Of a DNA stretch of 47,730 nucleotides, positions 25,342 through 33,581 are shown piece by piece. Positions within the stretch are counted from its first letter, which is position 1; each line of letters begins with the position of its first letter. The stretch is from an uncultured Gammaproteobacteria bacterium. Lineage in GTDB: Bacteria > Pseudomonadota > Gammaproteobacteria > Pseudomonadales > Pseudohongiellaceae. The position numbers were made by a program, and so were the translations under genes. The notes below the pieces were generated by a model, which saw only the letters and a list, made by a program, of their open reading frames with translations, had not been told where the DNA came from and did not search any database. The stretch covers positions 1 through 47,730 of the forward strand of contig CAJXUA010000024.1 in NCBI GenBank assembly GCA_913060695.1, given 5' to 3'.

Positions 25342-25752
25342 ATGCAACACCTACTTCGCCGTTTCGTTCGCTCGATGCCAGCCCTGCTGGCCATGGCAGT
25401 CTTCAGCTATGCCACGCTTAGCTATGCGCAAGCCCTTAATATCATTGGGGAATGGCGCGGCACCTATAATATCAACATCGGCGGCGACCGTGACATCGTC
25501 TTTACCCTAGTAGAAACAGACGGCGTAGTAACAGGTTTGTTCGACGACGTCGGTGCCGGTATCGAAGGCGTACGCATAGAGAACGTCTCCATCGAGGGGC
25601 AGGAGGTGCATTTCTCCATTCCTCGCATCACTGGCGAATACTTCGGCACTATCCACCGCGACCTAGGCGTCGATGGCCTGCCCATCCGCATAGATGGCGA
25701 CTGGAGCCGCGCGGGCGAGTTCGTCCCGATTACCCTGTACCGCACTCAGTAA
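25342..25752 (+). CDS. small exported protein with a GEWRGT beta domain
   Basis: This 136-residue protein has a signal peptide (cleaved near SYA, residue 29) and one compact beta-rich domain. The pattern GEWRGTYNINIGG...DIVFTLVETDGVVTGLFDD...VSIEGQEVHFSIP...YFGTIHRD...IDGDWSRAG resembles the small domain often found before the catalytic domain of secreted alpha/beta hydrolases; here it stands alone. AGGGAGAG before ATG 25342 fixes the start, although the frame is open back to 25153. It is followed after 12 bases by the glyoxalase gene and is probably cotranscribed with it. Function is unknown. Confidence 0.8.
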   Translation: MQHLLRRFVRSMPALLAMAVFSYATLSYAQALNIIGEWRGTYNINIGGDRDIVFTLVETDGVVTGLFDDVGAGIEGVRIENVSIEGQEVHFSIPRITGEYFGTIHRDLGVDGLPIRIDGDWSRAGEFVPITLYRTQ

Positions 25753-25764
25753 GGAGGAATATCG

Positions 25765-26184
25765 ATGAAATATCTACATACGATGATTCGCGTGAGCGAC
25801 CTAGACGCAACTCTCGATTTCTTCTGCAATAAGCTCGGCCTAAAGGAAATTCAGCGCCGCGAGGTCGAGCAAGGCCGCTTCACCCTCGTATTCCTAGCCG
25901 CGCCAGGAGACGAGGACGCACAGATCGAGCTGACCTATAACTGGGACCCAGAAGAATATGGAGAAGGCCGTAACTTCGGTCATTTGGCCTATTGCGTAAA
26001 AGACATCTACGCCACCTGCGAGCATCTGCGCAACGAAGGCGTGACGATCAATCGTCCGCCCCGCGACGGCCGCATGGCGTTTATTCGCTCGCCCGACAAC
26101 ATCTCCATAGAGCTACTGCAGGAAGGCGAGCCATTGCCACCGCAAGAGCCTTGGCTGAGCATGGCTAATACGGGCAAGTGGTAG
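25765..26184 (+). CDS. gloA: glyoxalase I-like lactoylglutathione lyase (VOC family)
   Basis: Glyoxalase I converts the hemithioacetal of methylglyoxal and glutathione into S-lactoylglutathione. The 139 residues show the expected metal ligands of a bacterial Ni/Co-type enzyme: His5 (YLHTMIRV), Glu55 ([13 protein letters not shown]), His73 (FGHLAYCV) and Glu116 (SIELLQ). The order and spacing match E. coli GloA. A strong GGAGG precedes ATG 25765. It sits between an exported-protein gene and folD with short gaps, suggesting one transcript. The specific substrate is inferred from motif similarity; other VOC thiol lyases are possible but less likely. Confidence 0.87.
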   Translation: MKYLHTMIRVSDLDATLDFFCNKLGLKEIQRREVEQGRFTLVFLAAPGDEDAQIELTYNWDPEEYGEGRNFGHLAYCVKDIYATCEHLRNEGVTINRPPRDGRMAFIRSPDNISIELLQEGEPLPPQEPWLSMANTGKW

Positions 26185-26222
26185 ACCTCGACAAATTTTA
26201 AATTAGAGTTAGGAAGCCATTC

Positions 26223-27107
26223 ATGCAATTACTAGACGGAAAAGCCACCTCGGAACAAATCAAGCTTGAGATCGCCGAGCAGGTCAAACTCATCAAGGCA
26301 GCTGGCGGTCGCGTGCCCCACCTCGCTGCCGTGCTCGTCGGCAACGATGGTGCGAGTGAGACCTATGTAAACAACAAAGTTCTGGACTGCCGCCAGGTGG
26401 GTTTCGAGTCGACTCTGATTCGTTTACCGACCGAGGTGACCGAAGAAGAACTACTCAAGCGTATCGACCATCTAAACCGCGACAAGGACATCGACGGCTT
26501 CATCGTGCAAGTACCGCTGCCTAAGCATATCGACGAGGCGCGGGTTATCCTCGCGATCGATCCACTCAAGGATGTAGACGGTTTCTCCCCTGCCAGTGTC
26601 GGGCGCATGTGCCTTGGCATGCCGACCTTCGTTTCCGCCACGCCTAATGGAATTATGGAATTGCTGCGTCGTTACGACGTAGATACAGAGGGCAAGCATT
26701 GCGTAGTCGTAGGCCGCAGCAATATCGTGGGCACCCCGATGTCGATCCTGATGTCACGCAACAGCAAGCCTGGCAACGCCACCGTTACACTAGTGCACAG
26801 CCGCACGCCCAATATGGCCGAGATATGCCGCAGTGCCGACATTCTCATCGTTGCGATCGGGAAGCCAAACTTCGTCAATAGCGACATGGTGAAAGAAGGC
26901 GCCGTAGTAGTGGACGTGGGCATCACGCGAGTGGAGGATGCAACACGTCCTTCTGGCTTCAGGCTCGTCGGCGACGTCGAGTTCGAGGCAGTGAAAGACA
27001 AATGCTCATTCATCACGCCGGTCCCCGGTGGCGTTGGCCCGATGACGCGAGCGGCTTTGTTGCTGAACACACTCAAAGCCCAGAGTATGAGTAAAGAGTT
27101 GGGATAA
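26223..27107 (+). CDS. folD: bifunctional methylenetetrahydrofolate dehydrogenase / methenyltetrahydrofolate cyclohydrolase
   Basis: FolD interconverts 5,10-methylene-THF, methenyl-THF and 10-formyl-THF with NADP. The 294 residues carry the catalytic Lys52 in ETYVNNK and the [11 protein letters not shown] block. KDVDGFSP, the Rossmann motif [12 protein letters not shown], and the closing [13 protein letters not shown] follow. AGGA lies nine bases before ATG 26223. It supplies the formyl-THF that PurU, 4 kb upstream, hydrolyses. Its TAA stop is directly followed by ATGGGGTCAGG, the edge of element M3. Confidence 0.97.
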   Translation: MQLLDGKATSEQIKLEIAEQVKLIKAAGGRVPHLAAVLVGNDGASETYVNNKVLDCRQVGFESTLIRLPTEVTEEELLKRIDHLNRDKDIDGFIVQVPLPKHIDEARVILAIDPLKDVDGFSPASVGRMCLGMPTFVSATPNGIMELLRRYDVDTEGKHCVVVGRSNIVGTPMSILMSRNSKPGNATVTLVHSRTPNMAEICRSADILIVAIGKPNFVNSDMVKEGAVVVDVGITRVEDATRPSGFRLVGDVEFEAVKDKCSFITPVPGGVGPMTRAALLLNTLKAQSMSKELG

Positions 27108-27220
27108 ATGGGGTCAGGAATAAATGGGGTCAGTGTAATTTTATCGAGAATAAAAGCGCTGCCCCACTTATCGAAAAGATAAAGTTACACTGACCCCATT
27201 TATCCCTCTGACCCCACTTA
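27104..27220. repeat. GGGGTCAG palindromic element M3
   Basis: Outer half-copies (AAATGGGGTCAG on the left, CTGACCCCACTTA on the right) enclose an imperfect inverted repeat. Its left arm starts near 27125 and its right arm ends near 27200, around a 30-base centre. Outer termini match M1, M2 and the RAYT unit, while inner bases differ (GTGTAATTTTATC). It fills the folD-tyrB gap, and the tyrB ribosome site begins just beyond it. Confidence 0.82.
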
Positions 27221-27241
27221 CTGTTAACGATGGAGTTTCCC

Positions 27242-28435
27242 ATGTTCGAACACCTTAGCCCCTTGGCAGCCGACCCGATACTCGGCCTTATGATTGCGTT
27301 TCGTGACGATGAGAACGCCCACAAGATCGACCTTGGTGTAGGCGTCTACAAAGACGAAGCTGGCACTACTCCTGTGATGCGCGCTGTTAAAGAGGCCGAG
27401 ACGCGTCTACTCGCTAGCCAGGCGACCAAGAGCTATGTTGGCCCAGCGGGCAATGCGGTCTATAACGAAGAGATTGCCAATCTTATTCTGGGCAGTGAAC
27501 TCGCGAATAAGACCAAGGCGCTGCGCTGCACGTTTCAGACGCCAGGCGGCTGCGGCGGCTTGCGCCTAGCCGCAGAGTTCATCAACAAGAGCAAGCCCGG
27601 CGCGCGTATCTTCGTGAGCGACCCGACCTGGGCGAACCACATCCCCCTACTCGGCGATGCGGGTCTACAGATCGAGAAATACCCCTACTACGACTACGAG
27701 AGCCACAGCATTCGCTTCGACGACATGATGAGCTCGTTGCAACAAACTAAAAAGGGCGACCTGGTGCTGCTACACGGCTGCTGCCATAACCCTTGCGGCG
27801 CAGATCTCAATCACGACCAATGGCGCGACATAAGAGACCTAGCCCTCAAGAACGGCTTCACCCCCTTCATCGACCTCGCCTACCAAGGCCTTGGCGACGG
27901 TGTGGACGAAGACTGCTTCGGCGTGCGCCTACTTGCAGACGCCCTGCCAGAGCTCATCATAGTGAGTTCATGTTCCAAGAACTTTGGTTTGTACCGCGAG
28001 CGCGTTGGCGCATTAACCGTTATCTGCTCGTCGCCCGCCTCTATGAAAGCCACCTCGAGCCTGATCGCTGGCACTGCGCGTGGCATCTACTCCATGCCGC
28101 CAGACCACGGCGGCACCGTAGTAGAGATGATCCTCACCAACCCCGCCATGCGCGCCGACTGGGAACAAGAACTCACCCAGATGCGCCAGCGCATCAACGG
28201 CCTACGCACTCTTTTCGTAGATCGATTGAACGCAGCGGGCGTGGACCGTGATTTTAGTTTCATTCAGAACGAGAAAGGCATGTTCTCCTTCCTCGGCATC
28301 AGCGTGCCGCAGGTGCAGACGCTAGTGAAGGATTACAGCATCTATCTGGTGGACTCTAGCCGCATCAACGTGGCGGGGATTAACAACGCTAACATTGATT
28401 ATTTGGTGAATAGCATTAAGAAGGTGATTGGTTAG
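27242..28435 (+). CDS. tyrB: aromatic/aspartate aminotransferase (class I, AspC/TyrB type)
   Basis: This PLP enzyme transfers amino groups between 2-oxoglutarate and aspartate, tyrosine or phenylalanine. It follows the AspC/TyrB pattern closely: MFEHLSPLAADPILGLM start, GVGVYKDEAG, the CCHNPCGADL substrate and cofactor block, and the Schiff-base Lys246 in SSCSKNFGLYRERVG. ATG 27242 gives this standard start with GGAG ten bases upstream; an in-frame ATG twelve bases earlier is less likely. AspC and TyrB cannot be separated safely on sequence. The converging DAHP synthase favours an aromatic role, but that is context only. An inverted REP pair separates the two stops. Confidence 0.9.
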   Translation: MFEHLSPLAADPILGLMIAFRDDENAHKIDLGVGVYKDEAGTTPVMRAVKEAETRLLASQATKSYVGPAGNAVYNEEIANLILGSELANKTKALRCTFQTPGGCGGLRLAAEFINKSKPGARIFVSDPTWANHIPLLGDAGLQIEKYPYYDYESHSIRFDDMMSSLQQTKKGDLVLLHGCCHNPCGADLNHDQWRDIRDLALKNGFTPFIDLAYQGLGDGVDEDCFGVRLLADALPELIIVSSCSKNFGLYRERVGALTVICSSPASMKATSSLIAGTARGIYSMPPDHGGTVVEMILTNPAMRADWEQELTQMRQRINGLRTLFVDRLNAAGVDRDFSFIQNEKGMFSFLGISVPQVQTLVKDYSIYLVDSSRINVAGINNANIDYLVNSIKKVIG

Positions 28436-28444
28436 AACATTGAT

Positions 28445-28610
28445 TGTAGGAGAATTTTTCTAGACCAGATAAAAACCATTGGCTTGTAGGAGCTTGCCCT
28501 GCAAGCGATTGGGTGTGATTGGTAAATTACTGTAAAAGATTTAACCACATCGCCTGCAGGGCAGGCTCCTACAGTCAGAGCATTTTTCTAGGCTCGATAA
28601 AAACCGTTTT
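28445..28610. repeat. REP cluster between tyrB and the DAHP synthase gene
   Basis: One full REP points rightward (28485-28513; stem GCTTGC-CCT-GCAAGC at 28492-28506). One points leftward (28551-28574; stem GCCTGC-AGG-GCAGGC). The conserved AT-rich partner segment (TTTTTCTAG, then AAAAACC) follows the second and also lies before the first, next to a decayed TGTAGGAG head at 28445. Layout and spacer match 3621-3715. Confidence 0.88.
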
Positions 28611-28613
28611 ATC

Positions 28614-29678
28614 CTATCGCCTCGCCAACACCGGCTTCAACGCCGCCGCCATCTCGCGCAACGCTTTCTCGGTTGTTTCCCAATTGATACACGCATCCGT
28701 GATCGACACGCCGTATTTTATCTCTTCCAGATCATCCGGAATCGGTTGATTACCTTCGCACAAATTACTCTCTAGCATTACGCCGATAATTGACTCATTG
28801 CCCGCGACAATTTGCTGCGTAACGCTAGCCAACACATCCAGCTGCTTATTGTGGTTCTTCTGCGAATTGCCATGGCTACAATCCACCATGATGTTCACCG
28901 GCAGGTTCGCCTTCTTCAAGTCTTCCTCGCAGCGCTGCACAAACTCCGCCTCATAGTTCGGCGTTTTGCCACCGCGTAGAATCACGTGACAATGCGGATT
29001 GCCCGATGTACGGAACGCCGCCACCTTGCCCGCTTCCGTGATGCTGATGAAAGAGTTTGCCGAGGACGCCGAACGTATCGCATTCACAGCCACCGTCAGG
29101 CTGCCGTCCACGTTGTTCTTGAAACCAACAGCCGAGGATATCCCACTAGACAATTTGCGATGAGTAGGCGACTCAGTAGTGCGCGCCCCGATCGCCGTCC
29201 AAGAAACCAAATCCTGTAGATACTGTGGAGAAATCAAATCCAAAGCCTCGACCGCGATAGGCAGGCCCAGACTATTAATATCCAACATCAATTGCCGACC
29301 AGTGCGCAGCCCTTGCTCAATTCGGTGGGTATTATCCAAGTTAGGATCATAGATTAGCCCTTCCCAGCCGACGGTAGTGCGGGGCTTCTCGAAATAGACG
29401 CGCATGACCAACATGAGGGAGTCTTTCAATTCCTCTGCTAGGGGCTGAAGCAATCGCGCATAGGCCATGGCCTCTTCTACATTGTGAATCGAGCAGGGGC
29501 CGACCACGACAATAAGACGCTTGTCCTTACGATCCAAAATATTCTTAACGCCCTTATGTCCATCCAAAACGGATTGCAGGGCGGCGCCAGTAACAGGCAT
29601 GGCCTCCTTCAACTCACGGGGGCTAGGCAATTCTTCCTGCAAAACAATATGCAGATTGTCGTTCTCTCTCTGGTCCAT
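28614..29678 (-). CDS. aroG: 3-deoxy-7-phosphoheptulonate (DAHP) synthase, class I
   Basis: DAHP synthase joins phosphoenolpyruvate and erythrose-4-phosphate, the first committed step to aromatic amino acids. The 354 residues match class I AroF/G/H enzymes. Visible blocks are VVVGPCSIHN, MRVYFEKPRTTVGWEGLIYDP, EALDLISPQYL with WTAIGARTTESPTHR, GFKNNVDGS, CHVILRGG, IMVDCSHGNSQKNH and GVMLESNLCEGNQ. These include the PEP- and metal-binding Cys, His, Glu and Asp residues. Which amino acid feeds back on it cannot be told, so the aroG symbol marks the family rather than the isozyme. ATG 29678 is followed upstream by an 800-bp gap full of repeats. Confidence 0.95.
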   Translation of the reverse strand: MDQRENDNLHIVLQEELPSPRELKEAMPVTGAALQSVLDGHKGVKNILDRKDKRLIVVVGPCSIHNVEEAMAYARLLQPLAEELKDSLMLVMRVYFEKPRTTVGWEGLIYDPNLDNTHRIEQGLRTGRQLMLDINSLGLPIAVEALDLISPQYLQDLVSWTAIGARTTESPTHRKLSSGISSAVGFKNNVDGSLTVAVNAIRSASSANSFISITEAGKVAAFRTSGNPHCHVILRGGKTPNYEAEFVQRCEEDLKKANLPVNIMVDCSHGNSQKNHNKQLDVLASVTQQIVAGNESIIGVMLESNLCEGNQPIPDDLEEIKYGVSITDACINWETTEKALREMAAALKPVLARR

Positions 29679-29754
29679 AATAATTCTCTATTTACTCTAG
29701 TTTTTTTATGTGGGGCCTAATTGCCACACTTTAAATGTACTAATCGAATTCGTA

Positions 29755-29888
29755 TCAAGTTCAGTGTGGAGAGAGAAGCGAGGTATAAGGCGCCGAGACA
29801 CGCTACAAGCACATCCATGTGGGCTCTACGCCGGCCATCCTTGGCCGTCGAAGGTCTCATCGCCTTATACCCCACTCCTCTCTCTTGA
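29755..29888 (-). repeat. three-way-junction repeat element, copy A
   Basis: The outer stem 29769-29799 pairs with 29854-29884: 26 Watson-Crick pairs, four pairs that are G-U when read on the minus strand, and one mismatch. Inside lie two hairpins with conserved loops: CACA-TCCA-TGTG (29810-29821) and GGCCA-TCCT-TGGCC (29833-29846). I give the strand as minus because the G-U polarity and UGGA-type loops fall there. The 60-base core is nearly identical to copy B in opposite orientation. Confidence 0.85.
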
Positions 29889-29953
29889 TATTCTTGCCAG
29901 CGAATACACCAAGGACTTTTCACTGTCAGTGCTCACTGAGATCTGAACAACTC

Positions 29954-30195
29954 TCCCGAGCTTAGTGCCAAAGATATCCCAGTCGAATCTAAAGCAAGGA
30001 CTAAGGCGTGCTGTGTTGCCTAATATGACCTTCGTCGGCATGTAGGTAATTCGCCCCTGCATCCTCGGAACATCCATTAAACTTATCGGCGAATTATCTC
30101 AGTTGAGCAATATTCCCGAGCTTAGTGCCAAGAGTATCCCAGCCGATTCTAAAGTAAGGCCTAAGGCGTGCGGTGATGCCTGACAGGACCTTCGA
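29954..30195. repeat. diverged direct repeat of about 82 bp, 160 bp apart
   Basis: The segment 29954-30035 (from CCCGAGCTTAGTGCCA to GACCTTCG) recurs at 30114-30195 with scattered differences. The second copy runs into element copy B, and the first stops after the same arm and the first bases of a core, so it looks like the remnant of a decayed element. Confidence 0.75.
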
Positions 30196-30275
30196 CGGCC
30201 ATGGATGGCCGGCGTAGAGCCCACATGGATGTGCTTGTAGCGTGTCCTGACAGGCATTACCGTGCGGCTTAGGCC
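30158..30275 (+). repeat. three-way-junction repeat element, copy B
   Basis: The arms 30158-30186 and 30247-30275 pair over 29 positions: 24 Watson-Crick, three G-U on the plus strand, two mismatches. The core 30187-30246 is the reverse complement of the copy A core with about one difference and contains both hairpins with TGGA loops. The arms are unrelated in sequence to those of copy A. Confidence 0.87.
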
Positions 30276-30425
30276 GATGCAAGAACACTAAATCCCTAAG
30301 TCCAAACTCAAACTAATGCCAAAATAGATATCTCAATGGCACGCCTAACGAGAATTACAACGCGGCTTAGGCCGATGCAAGAACACTAAATCCCTAAGCC
30401 CAAACTCAAACCAATGCCAAAATAG
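30264..30425. repeat. 64-bp direct repeat in the aroG-murJ gap
   Basis: The segment 30264-30327 (starting GCGGCTTAGGCCGATGC) recurs at 30362-30425 with two differences. The first copy contains the right arm of element copy B, so element arm plus flank was duplicated. The remainder of the gap up to 30491 shows nothing else recognisable. Confidence 0.85.
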
Positions 30426-30491
30426 TGCCACACCAACCAAGCCCACCACCACCGCAAACTATCTATCACGATAATGCAAAATCAGAACTAC

Positions 30492-32087
30492 CTACTCCTG
30501 CCCTCGAAAATGCTGCAAGCGCATACCAGTGACGAACAGGCCGCAGCCATAGAGCAGGAAACCACCGAAACACAGGATACTCATCTCGATAATGCGCTTC
30601 CAAGTACCCCATTCTAGCCACCGCTCCCAATCACCCGCGAACAAGTACAAGAACGTGCACATCAGCACATTCGCAATTATCAACCGAGTTAGGAATAAAC
30701 CCCAGCCCGCCTGAAACTTGAACACCCCCTGCACCATCAAGCCCCGCATCAGCAGGAACGCATTCAACATCGCCGCTAGCGACGTCGCTAGCGCCAAGCC
30801 CGTGTGGGCGAAGTCGAATACGAATACGAACAGTATGTTCATCACCATGTTCGCTACCATCGCGATTATGCCGATGCGCACCGGCGTGGACGTATCCTGC
30901 CGCGAATAATAGCCCGGCGCAAAGATCTTGATCGCCATGAATGCCAGAAGTCCCAGTGTGTAGGCCTGCAGGCTGCTAGTCACCTTGCCCACATCGTCCA
31001 CGCTGAAGTTTTGACCCTGGAACAGCGTGATGATCAGCGGCTCGGAAAGCAGCACCAGCGCTAAGCTTGCAGGTACTGCGATCAGCAATACCATGCGGAA
31101 CGCCCAATCCAGCATCGCCGAGAACTCCAGCGTGGACTTGACCGCATGCTTGCGAGACAGGCTCGGCAATACCACTGTCGCGATCGCGATGCCGAATATG
31201 CCTAGTGGCAACTCCATCAAACGATCCGAGAAATAGAGCCACGACACGCTGCCCGAAACCAGCAGGGAGGCGATGAATGCGTCTAATAGCAGATTGATCT
31301 GGCTAACCGAGACCCCGAACAGCGCCGGGATCATCAGCTTCATCACCCTCTGCACGCCCTCGTGTTTGGGCTGCAGCTTAGGCAGTGGCAGTAGCCGTAG
31401 CCGCGCCAAATAGGGCAGCTGAAAGACTAGCTGGCAGACCCCCGCGATCAGCACGCCCCAGGCTAGAGCCACTTCGGGCTGCGCCATATAGGGGCTTAGG
31501 AATACTGCAGAACCGATCATCGCGATATTCAGTAACGCCGGGGTTAGGGCTGGGATCGCGAATTTATCGTAGCTATTGAGGATAGCGCTGGCGAAGGCGG
31601 TGAGGGAGATCAGGAACAGATAGGGAAAGGTTATCTGCAACATGTCCACAAATAGTGCGAACTTGGCAGGATTGTCGCGAAAACCGTAGGCAATCGGAAT
31701 TGAAATATAGGGCGCCGCTAACACCACGACAATGGTCAGCACCAGCAGCACACTGCTAAGGCTGCCTGCCACGCTGTCCACTAGCTCCTTTACCTGTGCA
31801 TGGGCGCGTTGGCTGCGGTACTCGGACAGCACCGGCACAAAGGCCTGATTGAATGCGCCTTCTGCGAATAATCTACGGAGGAAATTGGGAATCTTGAAGG
31901 CGAGGAAGAAAGCGTCCATCCCATCGCCGGGGCCAAACATGCGCGCTAACACTACATCGCGGGCTAGGCCCAACACACGGGAGACAAGGGTCATGCTGCC
32001 AGTGACGGCACTAGAACGAAGCAGGCCGCCCCGTCGCTTGGGCGGCCTGCTGTTCTCGGTCTGATTTCCCTCAGGTGTATCGCTCAT
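30492..32087 (-). CDS. murJ: lipid II flippase MurJ
   Basis: MurJ moves the lipid-linked peptidoglycan precursor lipid II across the inner membrane and is usually essential. The 531 residues have about fourteen hydrophobic segments of the MOP fold. Family blocks are SRVLGLARDVVLARMFGPGDGMDAFFLAFKIPNFLRRLFAEGAFNQAFVPVLSEY at the N-terminus and LLIALPASLALVLLSEPLI-like, YSRQDTSTPVRIG and ALATSLAAMLNAFLL segments further on. Conserved arginines of the cavity (R-D-V-V and R-R-L-F) are present. In Pseudomonas murJ follows rpsT and precedes ribF and ileS. Here neither neighbour is kept: rpsT is 15 kb away on the other strand, and the gene is followed by repeats. Confidence 0.96.
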   Translation of the reverse strand: MSDTPEGNQTENSRPPKRRGGLLRSSAVTGSMTLVSRVLGLARDVVLARMFGPGDGMDAFFLAFKIPNFLRRLFAEGAFNQAFVPVLSEYRSQRAHAQVKELVDSVAGSLSSVLLVLTIVVVLAAPYISIPIAYGFRDNPAKFALFVDMLQITFPYLFLISLTAFASAILNSYDKFAIPALTPALLNIAMIGSAVFLSPYMAQPEVALAWGVLIAGVCQLVFQLPYLARLRLLPLPKLQPKHEGVQRVMKLMIPALFGVSVSQINLLLDAFIASLLVSGSVSWLYFSDRLMELPLGIFGIAIATVVLPSLSRKHAVKSTLEFSAMLDWAFRMVLLIAVPASLALVLLSEPLIITLFQGQNFSVDDVGKVTSSLQAYTLGLLAFMAIKIFAPGYYSRQDTSTPVRIGIIAMVANMVMNILFVFVFDFAHTGLALATSLAAMLNAFLLMRGLMVQGVFKFQAGWGLFLTRLIIANVLMCTFLYLFAGDWERWLEWGTWKRIIEMSILCFGGFLLYGCGLFVTGMRLQHFRGQE

Positions 32088-32151
32088 CTTGTGAAGCTCT
32101 TTGTATATAGGCTATCCATGCGCTAAAACTTCTCAAGACGTGTTGCGAGCC

Positions 32152-32622
32152 TTACTTGTTAAGGGCGCGCAACATCCAAGCGGTTTTCTCATGGAGACGC
32201 ATACGGTCCGACACCAATGCGGCGGTAGACTCGTCATCCGCGTTCTGTGCCAGTTTGAGCACGTCGCGACAAGTCTTCACGACAGTCTCATGACCCTTGG
32301 TCAATAGATCCACCATGTCCGAATCTTTCGGCACGCCATCCACCTCTTCTATGGAGCTCAGTTTTACGAACTCTTTATAGGTGCCTGGCGCGGCTACGTC
32401 GAGCGTCCGAATACGTTCGGCAATCTCATCTACAGCCAAGGCTAATTCGGTGTAGTGCTCCTCGAACATCAGGTGCAATTCTCGGAAGCGTGGACCTGTC
32501 ACGTTCCAGTGAAAATTGTGCGTCTGCAGATACAGAGTGTAAGAATCTGCAAGCAGGTGCTTTAGACCTTCAGCAATTTTTGTGCGATCCGTTTCCTTAA
32601 TTCCGATGTCAATCTTCGTCAT
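32152..32622 (-). CDS. dps: Dps family ferritin-like DNA-binding/iron-storage protein
   Basis: Dps forms dodecamers that oxidise and store iron with hydrogen peroxide and can coat DNA in stationary phase. The chain of 156 residues keeps the inter-subunit ferroxidase ligands at E. coli spacing, counted from MTKIDIG: His38, His50, Glu54, Asp65 and Glu69 ([28 protein letters not shown]). It lacks the long lysine-rich N-terminal tail of E. coli Dps, so DNA binding is less certain. Two ATGs lie in tandem (32625 and 32622); the second has the better distance to AGGAG. The 160 bp upstream are very AT-rich and presumably hold the promoter; no convincing OxyR or Fur site was seen. Confidence 0.95.
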   Translation of the reverse strand: MTKIDIGIKETDRTKIAEGLKHLLADSYTLYLQTHNFHWNVTGPRFRELHLMFEEHYTELALAVDEIAERIRTLDVAAPGTYKEFVKLSSIEEVDGVPKDSDMVDLLTKGHETVVKTCRDVLKLAQNADDESTAALVSDRMRLHEKTAWMLRALNK

Positions 32623-32783
32623 CATCTAGCTCCTTTCTTGCTGTAAGTTTCGACGAGCAGTATGGCACAATGGAGCTATCATTTCAAATTTCAATATGTT
32701 TATCGAATATTGATAGTTTTTATATATCTAATATTAATTCTAGATATATTGCTTAACTAGATGTTTTAAAAAAACTATAATCA

Positions 32784-33482
32784 CTAACTTAAAGCAACAT
32801 ATAAGGTTTGCACATCATCATCTTCATCAATCGCGTCTAAAAAGGCCTCCACCTCTTCGCGCTCGGCCTCTCCCAGTTTCACAGGGTTTTTAGGCTTATA
32901 GCCCAGCTTGGCGGAGTCAACCGTAAAGCCGAAATCGGGCAACGCCTTACAGACGGCGTCTAGGTCTGTGGGGTCAGTGAGGAACAGGGTCGCGCCGTCA
33001 TCGGCGGGCTCTAAGTCCTGCGCACCAGCCTCGATAGCCGCGAGATCTGGGTCAGCGTCGGGCGAGTTAGGGGTGGCCTCTATCATGCCGAGATAGTCGA
33101 AATCCCAAGACACGGAACCCGAGTTGCCCAGCTGCCCCTTACGGAACAACACGCGCATGCTGGAATAGGTGCGGTTGGAATTATCGGTGAGACACTCCAC
33201 GATGACGGGCACCTGATGCGGGGCAAAACCCTCGTAGGTGAGCTTCTCGAAATTCACGCCCTCGTCGAGCAAGCCTGCGCCTTTCTTGATAGCGCGCTCT
33301 AGGGTCTCGCGGGTCATGGAGGCCTTCTTGGCCTGCTCAATCGCCAAGCGTAGGCGCGGGTTCATGTCCGGGTCGGCGCCATTGCGCGCTGCAACCATGA
33401 TCTCTTTTGTCAGTTTGGTAAAAATGCGGCCCTTAGCATTAGCCGCAATCTCTTTATGTTTTACTTTCCATTGTGCGCCCAT
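32784..33482 (-). CDS. YebC/PmpR family protein
   Basis: This is a member of the YebC/TACO1 family, reported both as transcriptional regulators (PmpR) and as translation factors that help ribosomes through proline-rich stretches. The 232 residues have the three-domain layout: basic N-terminus ([28 protein letters not shown]), middle LTYEGFAP...[18 protein letters not shown], and acidic C-terminus ([22 protein letters not shown]). The frame opens at 33515, but ATG 33482 gives the conserved MG start. It differs somewhat from canonical YebC and may be the second paralogue (YeeN-like). It is probably its own unit, 100 bp downstream of the ynjD-like gene. Confidence 0.92.
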   Translation of the reverse strand: MGAQWKVKHKEIAANAKGRIFTKLTKEIMVAARNGADPDMNPRLRLAIEQAKKASMTRETLERAIKKGAGLLDEGVNFEKLTYEGFAPHQVPVIVECLTDNSNRTYSSMRVLFRKGQLGNSGSVSWDFDYLGMIEATPNSPDADPDLAAIEAGAQDLEPADDGATLFLTDPTDLDAVCKALPDFGFTVDSAKLGYKPKNPVKLGEAEREEVEAFLDAIDEDDDVQTLYVALS

Positions 33483-33581
33483 GACGTATCTCAAATCCCA
33501 TGCAAAATTGAACAATTAGGGTCGCTGATAATACGGGGTATTGGCAGCGACCACAAACGGCTGTAGAGGACTGCGGCGCCT

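Noticed and set aside
29710-30288. Open frames of 64-78 codons with a shared HPCGLYAGHPWPSK peptide
   Set aside because: They are translations of the repeat element core on either strand. The shared peptide reflects DNA repeat identity, with no ribosome sites.
30264-30425. CRISPR-like array
   Set aside because: Only two copies, each 64 bp, with no regular spacers and no cas genes; it is a local duplication.
32626-32783. OxyR or Fur site in the AT-rich region upstream of dps
   Set aside because: Fragments such as GATAG and CTAG occur, but spacing does not fit the OxyR consensus, and AT-rich sequence gives chance matches.
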